A DNA stretch of 55,570 nucleotides. It comes from Kitasatospora phosalacinea (lineage in GTDB: Bacteria; Actinomycetota; Actinomycetes; Streptomycetales; Streptomycetaceae). The position numbers were made by a program, and so were the translations under genes. Positions 37,604 through 45,892 of this stretch are shown here, piece after piece. The notes beneath the pieces are model-generated. The model was not told the DNA's origin, did not search any database, and worked only from the letters and a program-made list of their open reading frames with translations. The DNA lies in contig NZ_JNYE01000040.1 of assembly GCF_000717185.1 (NCBI RefSeq), forward strand, positions 1 through 55,570, in the 5' to 3' direction. Every line of letters starts with the position of its first letter. The stretch's first letter is position 1.

Positions 37604-40600
37604 CTACCCGCGGTCGGTGACCGCCAGCGCGGCGCACTGGCCGGTCGCGGCCCGGGCGGTGTGGTTCGCCGCTCCGCCGTCGACCGGGGCGGGGTCGTTG
37701 CCGGTGCAGCTGAGGACGCCGTCGACGACGTTGCCGGAGAGCAGCGGCGCGCTGCCGGTGTTGCCGGTGAGGTTCACCGGCCCGGCGAAGGTGTTGCCGA
37801 TCAGGCTGATCCGGCCGGTGGTGCCGGAGAGCGTCGCGCCGCCGGAGAACGTGCTGCCCTCGGCGACCACGGTGCTCCCCCGGCGGACGTTCAGCGGCCC
37901 GCGGACGGTGCTGTCGACCACGACCAGGACGGCCGCGTCGTCGACCACCGTGACGGTACCGACCTCCGCGCCCTTCACGCAGGTCGTCCCGGCGGTGACG
38001 ACCAGGGCGCTGCGGCCGTGCCCGGTGACGGTGCGGGTGCACTGCGGCACCACGTCCACGACCGCGGTGCCGGTGGCGCTGCGGTTGCCGGCCCGGTCGG
38101 TGGCCCGGTAGGCGACGGTGTGCCGGCCCGGGGCGTCGACGGTGAGGGGGCCGGTGTACGGCTGCCAGGCGCCGCCGTCCAGGGCGTACTCGACCGGGCC
38201 CGGGCCGGAGCCGGTGTCGGCGCCGGTCAGGGTGAGGGTCGCGGAGCCCTCGTACAGGTGGCCCAGGTCGGGTGCGGGCAGCTGGGCGGCGACGGTCGGG
38301 GCGGTGGCGTCCCGCTTGACCGTGAGGCGGGCCTCCTCGCCGGTGTTGCCCGCGGTGTCGGTCGCCCGGTAGCCGAGTTCGGTGGTGCCTTCGGGCAGGG
38401 TGAGCGGGGCGCCGTAGGGCTGCCAGTCCCCTTCGCCGAGGCGGTACTCGATGCCCGCGACGCCGGAGTCGTCGGTGGCGGAGAGGTCGACGGTCACCGG
38501 TCCGGTGAACCAGCCGTCGGTCCCGTCGGGTGCGGCGGGGGTGGTGCGCGCGGTGGCGGCGGGGGCGGTGCGGTCGGAGCCGAACCGCCAGTCGTCGACG
38601 TCGAAGAGTTCGCCGGTGCCGGTGCCCTCGGCGACGAAGAAGACGTGGTGCACGCCGGTGACCCGGGTGGTCAGCTCGGTGCGGACCTCGGTCCAGGCGC
38701 CGGTGGACGCGGCGGGGACGGTCAGCGTGCCGACGGGGGTGCCGGAGGCGTCGGGGGCGTCGAGGCGGACCTGGATCCGGCCGCCGGCCTTCGGCAGCAC
38801 GTCGGCGGCCAGGGTGGAGGCGCCGTCCGGGCCGAAGTCGACGGCGGCCAGCGCGGTCCACTCGCCGTCGTGGACGTTGCCGAGCTTCTGCTCGCCGGTG
38901 GTGTCGGTGCCGACCGGCAGGACGCGGATGCCGGAGGCGGGGTCGTAGGCGTCCTGGACGCCGGAGTCCCAGGCGATCGTCTCGGCCTCGATCCGCTGGT
39001 GCGGGTCGAGCGTGCCCTGCTGGGACGGGCCCCGGTAGGTGCCGGTGATCGGGGCGATGGTGCCGTCGGCGTTGACCGTCACCTTGTCGATGTGGGTGGA
39101 GCGGTAGCCGTGCGGCTTGTCCAGCGAGCCGCCCGCGGCCAGCGCGGACTGCACGGTCTGGGCGTGGTAGGTGATGTAGGTCTGGCCCTTGAACTCGAAC
39201 ATGGCGTGGTGGTTGTTGCCGCCCGCGCCGAAGAAGGAGCCGGGGTTGCCGAGGATCTCGCTCTGGTAGGTGAAGGGGCCCATCGGGCTGTCGGACACCA
39301 TGTAGGCGATGTTGCCGTAGCCGATGGCGTGGCCGTCGATGGTGCTGGAGTGGCTGAAGTTGGTGCAGTAGCTGTAGTAGTACTTGCCGTTGATCTTGTT
39401 GATGCCGGAGTCCTCGAACACCGCGGGGGCGTCGATGGTCGCGGCCGTGCCGACCGTGCTGACCATGTCGTCGCCGAGCTCGATCACCCGGGTGCTGCGC
39501 GGGTGGTCGGTGCCGCCGGTGGGCACGCCGCCGCCGAAGTAGAGGTAAGCGGAGCCGTCGTCGTCGACCAGGACGGCCGGGTCGAACATCCACACCACGC
39601 CCGCGGTGCCGGGGGTGGCGCCGCTCACCAGCGGCTTGCCGATCGGGTCGGTCCACGGGCCGGTGGGCGAGTCGGCGGTCAGGACGCCGATGCCGCCGCC
39701 GCTGTTGGCGAAGTACAGGAAGAACTTCTCCTTCCCGCCGACCTTCTTGTGCGCGGCCGCCGGGGCCCAGGAGTTGGCGGCCCACTTGGCGGCGCCGGGC
39801 GCTCCCGCGACCTTGACCTGGCCCTCGTTGGTCCAGTTGACCAGGTCGGCGGAGGAGATGACGGTGAGGGTCTTGATCTGCCCGTAGCCGTTGTCCTTGA
39901 TGTTGCCCGCGGCGTCGTACTCGTAGGACTGCGCGATGTCGCCGTTGGCGTCGTAGGCGGAGCCGTCCGAGGTCATGTACTCGTACACGCGCCCGTCGTA
40001 GACCATCGCCCACGGGTCGGCGCCGTACTGGTAGTCCATCAGGGGGTTGGCGTTGCCGACGGTCTTGGCGGGGGCGGCGTGGCCGGGCGGGTGGGCCGGG
40101 GAGGAGTCGGCCTCGGTGAGGGAGACGTCGTCGGCCTCGAAGTCCATCAGGTTGGCGGCGGGGGCGCTCGCCGGGTCCTGGACCCAGGGGGTCTCCAGGA
40201 AGAGCCGGGCGGTGCTGACGTCCTGCCCGGCCGGGACGGTGAAGGTGCCCTGGACGAGCCCCCACTGGCCGCGGGGCACGGTCACCGTGCCGAGGTTGGT
40301 GTAGCTGGCGCCGCCGTAGTGCATGGTGGCGAAGAACTGCTTGGCGGCCGGGGCGGCGGGGTCGTCGTACTTGACCCGGGCGGTGACGGTGTAGCTGCGG
40401 CCGGCCCGCACCTTGCCGGAGACGTCCTGCATCGGGCCGGAGCCGGTGGTCTTCCGGCCGGTGACGAGGACGGCGGAGGATCCGGAGTAGGCGTCGGAGG
40501 TGAGGGAGAGCGCCGCGCCGTCGGTGGGGTTGCCGTGGTTGGCGGACCAGTTGGCGAGGCCGCCCTCGAAGCCGCCGTTGACGACGAGTTCCTGGGCGGC

Positions 40601-40720
40601 GGCCCCGGCGGGCGCCGCCGCGGCGACCAGGCCGACGGCCAGGGCGGGGGCCAGCAGGGCGGCGGCCGCGGTGGCCGCGGCGGTTCTGCAACGGGTGGCG
40701 CTGAGCCAGCGTCTGTACAT
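37604..40720 (-). CDS. Large secreted modular GH43 arabinan/xylan hydrolase
   Basis: This is a 1038-residue protein. The signal peptide ends near residue 42 (PAGAAA). A CBM4/9- or CBM22-type domain covers about 45-205 (LVVNGGFEGGLANW). GH43 covers about 220-560, with Asp in DPWAMVYDGRVYEYM, Asp in WMFDPAVLVDDDG and catalytic Glu in APAVFEDSGINKI. A CBM6-like domain covers about 575-715 (RIEAETIAWDSG). Two Ig-like OmpL47-type domains with ATDDSGVAGIEYRLG and RATDRAGNRSATG follow. The C-terminal 130 residues are rich in short beta-strand repeats (STVRGPLNVRRGSTV, NTFAGPVNLTGNTG), looking like a small beta-helix. The ATG at 40720 was preferred because AAGGA lies 5 bases before it; another ATG is at 40726. 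It is probably an alpha-L-arabinofuranosidase or xylosidase. Confidence 0.9.
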   Translation of the reverse strand: MYRRWLSATRCRTAAATAAAALLAPALAVGLVAAAAPAGAAAQELVVNGGFEGGLANWSANHGNPTDGAALSLTSDAYSGSSAVLVTGRKTTGSGPMQDVSGKVRAGRSYTVTARVKYDDPAAPAAKQFFATMHYGGASYTNLGTVTVPRGQWGLVQGTFTVPAGQDVSTARLFLETPWVQDPASAPAANLMDFEADDVSLTEADSSPAHPPGHAAPAKTVGNANPLMDYQYGADPWAMVYDGRVYEYMTSDGSAYDANGDIAQSYEYDAAGNIKDNGYGQIKTLTVISSADLVNWTNEGQVKVAGAPGAAKWAANSWAPAAAHKKVGGKEKFFLYFANSGGGIGVLTADSPTGPWTDPIGKPLVSGATPGTAGVVWMFDPAVLVDDDGSAYLYFGGGVPTGGTDHPRSTRVIELGDDMVSTVGTAATIDAPAVFEDSGINKINGKYYYSYCTNFSHSSTIDGHAIGYGNIAYMVSDSPMGPFTYQSEILGNPGSFFGAGGNNHHAMFEFKGQTYITYHAQTVQSALAAGGSLDKPHGYRSTHIDKVTVNADGTIAPITGTYRGPSQQGTLDPHQRIEAETIAWDSGVQDAYDPASGIRVLPVGTDTTGEQKLGNVHDGEWTALAAVDFGPDGASTLAADVLPKAGGRIQVRLDAPDASGTPVGTLTVPAASTGAWTEVRTELTTRVTGVHHVFFVAEGTGTGELFDVDDWRFGSDRTAPAATARTTPAAPDGTDGWFTGPVTVDLSATDDSGVAGIEYRLGEGDWQPYGAPLTLPEGTTELGYRATDTAGNTGEEARLTVKRDATAPTVAAQLPAPDLGHLYEGSATLTLTGADTGSGPGPVEYALDGGAWQPYTGPLTVDAPGRHTVAYRATDRAGNRSATGTAVVDVVPQCTRTVTGHGRSALVVTAGTTCVKGAEVGTVTVVDDAAVLVVVDSTVRGPLNVRRGSTVVAEGSTFSGGATLSGTTGRISLIGNTFAGPVNLTGNTGSAPLLSGNVVDGVLSCTGNDPAPVDGGAANHTARAATGQCAALAVTDRG

Positions 40721-40753
40721 GGACATCCTTGGGTGGAGGGGTTGGCCCCCATG

Positions 40754-40769
40754 TTGTTAGCGCTAACAA
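40754..40769. promoter_or_regulatory. LacI-type operator TTGTTAGCGCTAACAA in front of GH43
   Basis: This perfect 16-bp palindrome is the longest of its class in the window. It lies 34 bases before the GH43 start and 309 bases before the divergent ABC importer. Confidence 0.85.
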
Positions 40770-40811
40770 AACCTGTCAAGCCTCACAACGGCCCGCCCGC
40801 GGCCCGGACTT

Positions 40812-40872
40812 CGAAATGTTTCGGTGTTATCCGCCCGTAATCTGCCGCAAGTTTCGGATACTTTTCGGAAAC
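40812..40872. promoter_or_regulatory. CGAAA/TTTCG elements upstream of the sugar importer
   Basis: CGAAATGTTTCG (40812-40823) is a palindrome with 5-bp arms. GTTTC (40851-40855) and GAAAC (40868-40872) form a second, wider repeat with TTTTCGG between. They resemble the CGAA/TTCG repeats reported for BxlR control of the Streptomyces bxl xylobiose importer and in xylanase promoters. They lie directly upstream of the importer promoter. Confidence 0.6.
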
Positions 40873-40878
40873 AAGTTA

Positions 40879-40908
40879 TTGACGCCCGCTCCGTGGCGAG
40901 CACATACT
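40879..40908 (+). promoter_or_regulatory. Promoter of the family-1 sugar importer operon
   Basis: TTGACG (40879-40884) is followed after 18 bases by CATACT (40903-40908). The position just after the CGAAA/TTTCG boxes supports it. The leader to the ATG at 41078 is about 165 bases. Confidence 0.5.
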
Positions 40909-41077
40909 CTCCAGCATTCGAGCCGCCCCTGCCGACCGCCTCACGCCCGGTCACACCGGTCCACCCACCCGCGACCGGGCCGCAGGAGCTGCGGTGATCC
41001 CCACCTGACATGCCTTCACTTCGCGTACTCCCACCCGGGCTCCCCCGGCGACGACGACAGAACAGGAAGTCCCCACG

Positions 41078-42373
41078 ATGACGAGAAAGACACGCCGCAC
41101 GGCGGCCGCCGCGATCGCCCTGGGCATCGCACTCGCCGTCACCGGCTGCGCCGGCAGCGACGGCGGCGGTAGCGGCGGCTCGTCCGGCGGCAAGGTGACG
41201 CTGACCCTCTGGGAGAACGCCCAGCCCGGCGCGGGCGCCGAGTACTGGAAGGCCTCGGCGGCGGCGTACGAGGCGCTGCACCCGAACGTCAAGATCAACA
41301 TCCAGACGATCCAGAACGAGGACCTGGACGGGAAGCTGCAGACCGCGCTCAACTCCGGCTCCGCGCCGGACATCTTCCTGCAGCGCGGCGGCGGCAAGAT
41401 GCAGGCCATGGTCCAGGCCGGCCAGGTCCAGGCGCTGGACCTCACCGACGCCGACAAGGCGAACGCGGGCGCGGCGGGCATCGCCGGGTACTCGATCGAC
41501 GGCAAGGTCTACGCGATGCCGGTCGACACCCAGCCCGAGGGCATCTACTACAGCAAGGACCTGTTCCAGCAGGCCGGCATCGCCGCGCCGCCCACCACGA
41601 TGGCCGAGCTCCAGGACGCCGTCGCGAAGCTGAAGGCGATCGGCGTCGCGCCGATCGCGGTCGGCGCCAAGGACGCCTGGCCGGCCGCGCACTGGTACTA
41701 CAACTTCGCCCTGCGCGAGTGCAGCCAGGACACCCTGAAGAAGGCCGCCCAGTCGCTGAAGTTCGACGACGCGTGCTGGACCAAGGCCGGCGAGGACCTC
41801 GCCTCGTTCCTGAAGGTCGAGCCGTTCCAGCAGGGCTTCCTGACCACCTCCTCGCAGCAGGGCGCCGGTTCGTCCGCGGGCATGCTCGCCAACCACAAGG
41901 CGGGCATGGAGCTGATGGGCAACTGGAACCCGGGCGTGATCGCCAGCCTGACCCCCGACCAGAAGCCGCTCCCCGACCTGGGCTGGTTCCCCTTCCCGGC
42001 CGTTCCGGGCGGCCAGGGCGACCCGGCCGCCATCATGGGCGGCCTGGACGGCTTCTCGCTCTCCAAGAAGGCCCCGAAGGAGGCCCTCGACTTCCTGCGC
42101 TTCCTGGTCAGCACCGACCAGCAGAAGGAGTACGCCAAGGCCTTCGTCGCCATCCCGGTGAACAAGGAGGCCCAGGCGGGCGTCACCGAGCCCTACAACG
42201 TCTCGGCGCTGGAGGCCTTCAACAAGGCCCCCTACTCGGTGCTGTTCCTGGACACCGAGTACGGCCAGAACGTCGGCAACGCGATGAACACCGCCGTGGT
42301 GAACCTGCTCGCCGGCAAGGGCAGCGCGGCGGACATCGCCAAGGACACCAACGCCGCCGCCGCGAAGGGCTGA
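41078..42373 (+). CDS. Family-1 sugar-binding lipoprotein (BxlE-like)
   Basis: This is a 431-residue binding protein. The lipobox is near residue 24 (AVTGC), followed by a Gly/Ser tether. The SBP_bac_1 fold shows VTLTLWENAQPG, PDIFLQRGGGKMQAM, DGKVYAMPVDTQPEGIYYSKDLFQQAGI and a late GGLDGFSLSKKAPKEALDFL. It resembles the BxlE binding protein for xylobiose and arabino-oligosaccharide binding proteins of Streptomyces. It is followed by two permease genes and two glycosidases that cleave arabinose and xylose residues. No ATPase gene is present, as is normal because MsiK is shared. Confidence 0.88.
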   Translation: MTRKTRRTAAAAIALGIALAVTGCAGSDGGGSGGSSGGKVTLTLWENAQPGAGAEYWKASAAAYEALHPNVKINIQTIQNEDLDGKLQTALNSGSAPDIFLQRGGGKMQAMVQAGQVQALDLTDADKANAGAAGIAGYSIDGKVYAMPVDTQPEGIYYSKDLFQQAGIAAPPTTMAELQDAVAKLKAIGVAPIAVGAKDAWPAAHWYYNFALRECSQDTLKKAAQSLKFDDACWTKAGEDLASFLKVEPFQQGFLTTSSQQGAGSSAGMLANHKAGMELMGNWNPGVIASLTPDQKPLPDLGWFPFPAVPGGQGDPAAIMGGLDGFSLSKKAPKEALDFLRFLVSTDQQKEYAKAFVAIPVNKEAQAGVTEPYNVSALEAFNKAPYSVLFLDTEYGQNVGNAMNTAVVNLLAGKGSAADIAKDTNAAAAKG

Positions 42374-42383
42374 GTAAGCACCG

Positions 42384-43409
42384 ATGAGCAACACCCTGGG
42401 CACTGAGCCGGCCGACGGCCACCAGTCGCAGGGCACGCCCGGAGCCGGGAGCGCGGCCTCGTCCGCGCGCCCGGCTCCGCCGCCGGCGGCTGCCCGCCGC
42501 CGGCGCGGCCGTGCCAAGCTGCGGCTCGAGATCGCGGTGCTGTCCGGACCGGCGATCCTCGTCTTCCTGGCGTTCGTGATCTTCCCGGTGGCACTCGCCG
42601 CGTTCTACGGCTTCTACCGGTGGCACGGCTACGGACCGCCCACCGACTGGGTCGGCCTGAACAACTACAAGCTGATCCTCACCGACCCGGCGTTCCAGCA
42701 GGTGCTGTGGCACACCGGCGTGATCCTGGTGCTCTCGCTGGCCGTCCAGGGCCCGCTGGCGATCGGCCTCGCCCTGCTGCTCAACCAGCGCATCCGCGGC
42801 CGCTCGGCCATCCGCGTCCTGATCTTCTTGCCCTACGTGGTCTCCGAGGTCATCGTCGGCACCGGCTGGAGCCTGATGCTCCAGAGCAACGGCGCCCTCA
42901 ACGACCTGCTGCGGCACGTCGGCCTGGGCTTCCTGCAGGCCGACTGGCTGGCCGACCCCGACCTGGCCATCTGGACGCTGCTGGGCATCATCTCGTGGAA
43001 GTACATCGGCTTCGCGGTGATCCTGATGCTCGCGGGCCTGCAGTCGATCCCCGAGGAGCTCTCCGAGGCCGCCCAGATCGACGGCGCCTCGTACTGGCAG
43101 ATCCAGCGCCGCATCACGCTGCCGCTGCTCGGGCCGACGATCCGGATCTGGGCGTTCCTGTCGATCATCGGGTCGCTGCAGCTGTTCGACCTCGTCTACA
43201 TCATCTGGGGCCCGTACGTGGCGGGCACCGCGGGCACCTCGACCATGGCGATCTACATGGTCGGCCAGGGCCGCAACGCGGGCAACTACGGCTACGGGAG
43301 CGCGATCGCGGTCGTGATGTTCCTGATCTCGCTCGTCGTCGCCCTGCTCTACCAGCGCTTCCTGCTCCGCCGTGACCTGCAGGGCGCCATCACCGAAGGA
43401 GCATCCTGA
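42384..43409 (+). CDS. Family-1 sugar ABC permease (BxlF-like)
   Basis: This 341-residue permease has a basic, Pro/Ala-rich cytoplasmic N terminus of about 45 residues and six hydrophobic helices. The EAA loop is EELSEAAQIDGASYWQIQRRITLP. The conserved WVGLNNYKLILTDPAF segment is typical of the MalF/UgpA class. It begins 10 bases after the binding protein gene and its stop shares a base with the next ATG (TGATG). Confidence 0.9.
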   Translation: MSNTLGTEPADGHQSQGTPGAGSAASSARPAPPPAAARRRRGRAKLRLEIAVLSGPAILVFLAFVIFPVALAAFYGFYRWHGYGPPTDWVGLNNYKLILTDPAFQQVLWHTGVILVLSLAVQGPLAIGLALLLNQRIRGRSAIRVLIFLPYVVSEVIVGTGWSLMLQSNGALNDLLRHVGLGFLQADWLADPDLAIWTLLGIISWKYIGFAVILMLAGLQSIPEELSEAAQIDGASYWQIQRRITLPLLGPTIRIWAFLSIIGSLQLFDLVYIIWGPYVAGTAGTSTMAIYMVGQGRNAGNYGYGSAIAVVMFLISLVVALLYQRFLLRRDLQGAITEGAS

Positions 43410-44251
43410 TGCGCGCGCGGACGGCCGACCGGCCGCAGAAGTGGGGCAACCCCTTCACCTACTTCGTCGCCCTGCTGTTCATCGGGACCTGCGTCGCACC
43501 GGTGCTCTACATCGTGCTGGGCGGGTTCCGCACCAACGCGCAGATCAGCACCAGTCCGGCCGGCCTGCCCGAGCCCTGGGTGGCGAGCAACTACCTGAAC
43601 GTCCTGAAGTCGGTGACGTTCTGGGGCGAGTTCGCCAACTCCCTCGTGGTGGCGCTCGCCAGCACCGTCGGCACCGTGCTCCTGGGCCTGATGGTGAGCT
43701 TCGTGCTCGCCCGCTACGACTTCAAGTTCAAGGGGGCGATGTACTCGCTGTTCGCGGCCGGCCTGATGTTCCCGCTGGTCATCGCGATCACCCCGCTGTA
43801 CATCGTGGTCAAGGACCTCGGCCTGGTCGACAACCTGCTCGGCGTGATCGTCCCGCAGATCGCCTTCGGCCTGCCGATGACCGTGATCATCCTGGTCCCG
43901 TTCCTGCGCGCCATCCCGAAGGAGATCGAGGAGGCCGCCGCGATCGACGGCACCGGCCGGCTCGGGTTCTTCTTCCGGATGGTGATCCCGCTGTCGCGCC
44001 CCGGCGTGGTGACGGTCGGCATCCTCGCGTTCATCGGCAGCTGGAACAACTACGTGCTGCCGCTGTACGTGCTGAACTCGCAGGCGAACTTCACCCTGCC
44101 GCTCGGCGTCCAGGCGTTCTCCTCGCAGTACTCCGTGGACACCGCGAAGGTGCTCGCCTTCACCTCGCTCGCCATGCTGCCCGCGATGGCCTTCTTCGCC
44201 GCCTTCGAGCGGAAGATCGTCGGCGGCCTGACCGGTGCCGTGAAGGGCTGA
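43409..44251 (+). CDS. Family-1 sugar ABC permease (BxlG-like)
   Basis: This 280-residue permease of the MalG/UgpE class has six hydrophobic segments. The EAA loop is KEIEEAAAIDGTGRLGFFFRM, and SVTFWGEFANSLVVALAST is the conserved periplasmic region. It partners the preceding permease and is translationally coupled to it by the TGATG overlap. Confidence 0.9.
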   Translation: MRARTADRPQKWGNPFTYFVALLFIGTCVAPVLYIVLGGFRTNAQISTSPAGLPEPWVASNYLNVLKSVTFWGEFANSLVVALASTVGTVLLGLMVSFVLARYDFKFKGAMYSLFAAGLMFPLVIAITPLYIVVKDLGLVDNLLGVIVPQIAFGLPMTVIILVPFLRAIPKEIEEAAAIDGTGRLGFFFRMVIPLSRPGVVTVGILAFIGSWNNYVLPLYVLNSQANFTLPLGVQAFSSQYSVDTAKVLAFTSLAMLPAMAFFAAFERKIVGGLTGAVKG

Positions 44252-44261
44252 ACCCGCGCCC

Positions 44262-44343
44262 CGCACCGCCCGCACCGCCCGCACCACCCCGCACCGCCCG
44301 CACCACCCCGCACCGCCCGCACCACCCCGCACCGCCCGCACCG
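44262..44343. repeat. C-rich 19-bp tandem repeats between permease and GH51
   Basis: Units of GCACCGCCCGCACCACCCC repeat about four times inside the operon, just before the GAAAGGA ribosome site of the GH51 gene. The transcript here would be C-rich and unstructured. Confidence 0.85.
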
Positions 44344-44358
44344 CTGAAAGGACCCGCC

Positions 44359-45858
44359 TTGCCCCGCGCCCACGTCGAACTCGACCGCCGGGCCGTCGTC
44401 GGCCCCGTCCGCCGCCGCACCTTCGGCTCGTTCGTCGAGCACCTCGGCCGCTGCGTGTACACCGGCCTGTACGAGCCGGGCCACCCGACCGCGAACGAGG
44501 ACGGGTTCCGGATGGACGTCGTCGAGCTGGTCCGGGAGCTCGGCACCACGACCGTCCGCTACCCCGGCGGGAACTTCGTCTCCGGCTTCCGCTGGGAGGA
44601 CTCGGTCGGCCCGCGCGAGAAGCGCCCGGTGCGGCGCGACCTCTCCTGGCACTCGCTGGAGTCGAACCAGGTCGGCCTCGACGAGTTCGCCCGCTGGCTG
44701 AAGCTCACCGGCTCCGAGCTGATGCTCGCCGTCAACGTCGCCACCCGCGGTATCCTGCCCGCCCTGGACCTGCTGGAGTACGCCAACCACCCGTCCGGCA
44801 CGGCGCTCTCCGACCTGCGGATCGCCAACGGCACGCCGGAGCCGCACGACGTGCGGATGTGGTGCCTGGGCAACGAGATGGACGGGCCGTGGCAGACCGG
44901 CTTCATGACGGCCGACGACTACGGCAAGATCGCCGCCCGCACCGCCGCCGCGATGAAGGCCGCCGACAAGGACCTCGAACTCGTGGTCTGCGGCTCCTCC
45001 GGCTCCGGCATGCCGACCTTCGGCGACTGGGAGCGGACGGTGCTGGAGCACAGCTACGACCACGTCGACTACGTCTCCTGCCACGCGTACTACCAGGTGC
45101 ACGACGGCGACCTCGGCTCCTTCCTGGCCTCCTCGGTCGACATGGAGTTCTTCGTCGACACCGTGCTCGCGACCGCCGACCACGTCGGGCACAAGCGGCA
45201 GTCGAAGAAGCGGATGAACATCTCCTTCGACGAGTGGAACGTCTGGTACCTGGAGGAGCACAAGGCGTCCGACGAGGTCAACGACGAGTGGCGGCACGCC
45301 CCCCGGCAGCTGGAGGACGTCTACACGGTGGCGGACGCCGTGGTCGTCGGCAACCTGCTGATGACGCTGCTCAAGCGCAGCGACCGGGTCACCTCGGCCT
45401 CGCTGGCCCAGCTGGTCAACGTGATCGCGCCGATCATGACCGAGCCCGGCGGCCCGGCCTGGCGGCAGACCACCTTCCACCCGTTCTCGATCACCAGCCG
45501 GCTCGCCTCCGGCGAGGTGCTGCGGCCAGTGATCGACGCGCCGACGTACCTGACGGCCCGGCACGGCGAGGCGTCCCTGGTCGACGCCGTCGCGACCGTC
45601 GACGACGGCCGGGCCGCGGTCTTCCTGGTCAACCGCGACCTGGCGGAGCCCGCCCGGGTCACCGTCGACGTCCGCGACCTCCCCGTGTCGCGCGTCGTCG
45701 AGGCGCTCACCCTCTCCGACGCCGACCCGTACGCGAGGAACACGCTCGCCGACCCGGACCGGGTGACCCCGGCCGCGAACGCGAGCGCCGTCCTCGCCGA
45801 CGGCGTGCTCAGCATCGAGCTGCCGCCGGTGTCGTGGACGGCGATCGCCCTCGGCTGA
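44359..45858 (+). CDS. abfA: GH51 alpha-L-arabinofuranosidase, intracellular
   Basis: This is a 499-residue enzyme without signal peptide. Typical GH51 stretches are FGSFVEHLGRCVYTGLYEP and TTVRYPGGNFVSGFRWEDSVG. The acid/base Glu is in WCLGNEMDGPWQ and the nucleophile Glu in SFDEWNVWY. The C-terminal beta domain follows IAPIMTEPGGPAWRQTTFHPF. The start is a TTG at 44359 with GAAAGGA 7 bases upstream. Longer upstream frames run into the repeat and permease. It removes arabinose from imported arabino- or arabinoxylo-oligosaccharides. It resembles AbfA of Streptomyces lividans. Confidence 0.93.
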   Translation: MPRAHVELDRRAVVGPVRRRTFGSFVEHLGRCVYTGLYEPGHPTANEDGFRMDVVELVRELGTTTVRYPGGNFVSGFRWEDSVGPREKRPVRRDLSWHSLESNQVGLDEFARWLKLTGSELMLAVNVATRGILPALDLLEYANHPSGTALSDLRIANGTPEPHDVRMWCLGNEMDGPWQTGFMTADDYGKIAARTAAAMKAADKDLELVVCGSSGSGMPTFGDWERTVLEHSYDHVDYVSCHAYYQVHDGDLGSFLASSVDMEFFVDTVLATADHVGHKRQSKKRMNISFDEWNVWYLEEHKASDEVNDEWRHAPRQLEDVYTVADAVVVGNLLMTLLKRSDRVTSASLAQLVNVIAPIMTEPGGPAWRQTTFHPFSITSRLASGEVLRPVIDAPTYLTARHGEASLVDAVATVDDGRAAVFLVNRDLAEPARVTVDVRDLPVSRVVEALTLSDADPYARNTLADPDRVTPAANASAVLADGVLSIELPPVSWTAIALG

Positions 45859-45892
45859 CCGACGACCCGCAGCTCCTGGAGAGGACCGCCCC

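Noticed and set aside
37427..40840. A plus-strand open frame of about 1140 codons opposite the modular GH43
   Set aside because: Gly/Val/Ala-rich composition produced by the reverse complement of a high-GC gene; no ribosome site.
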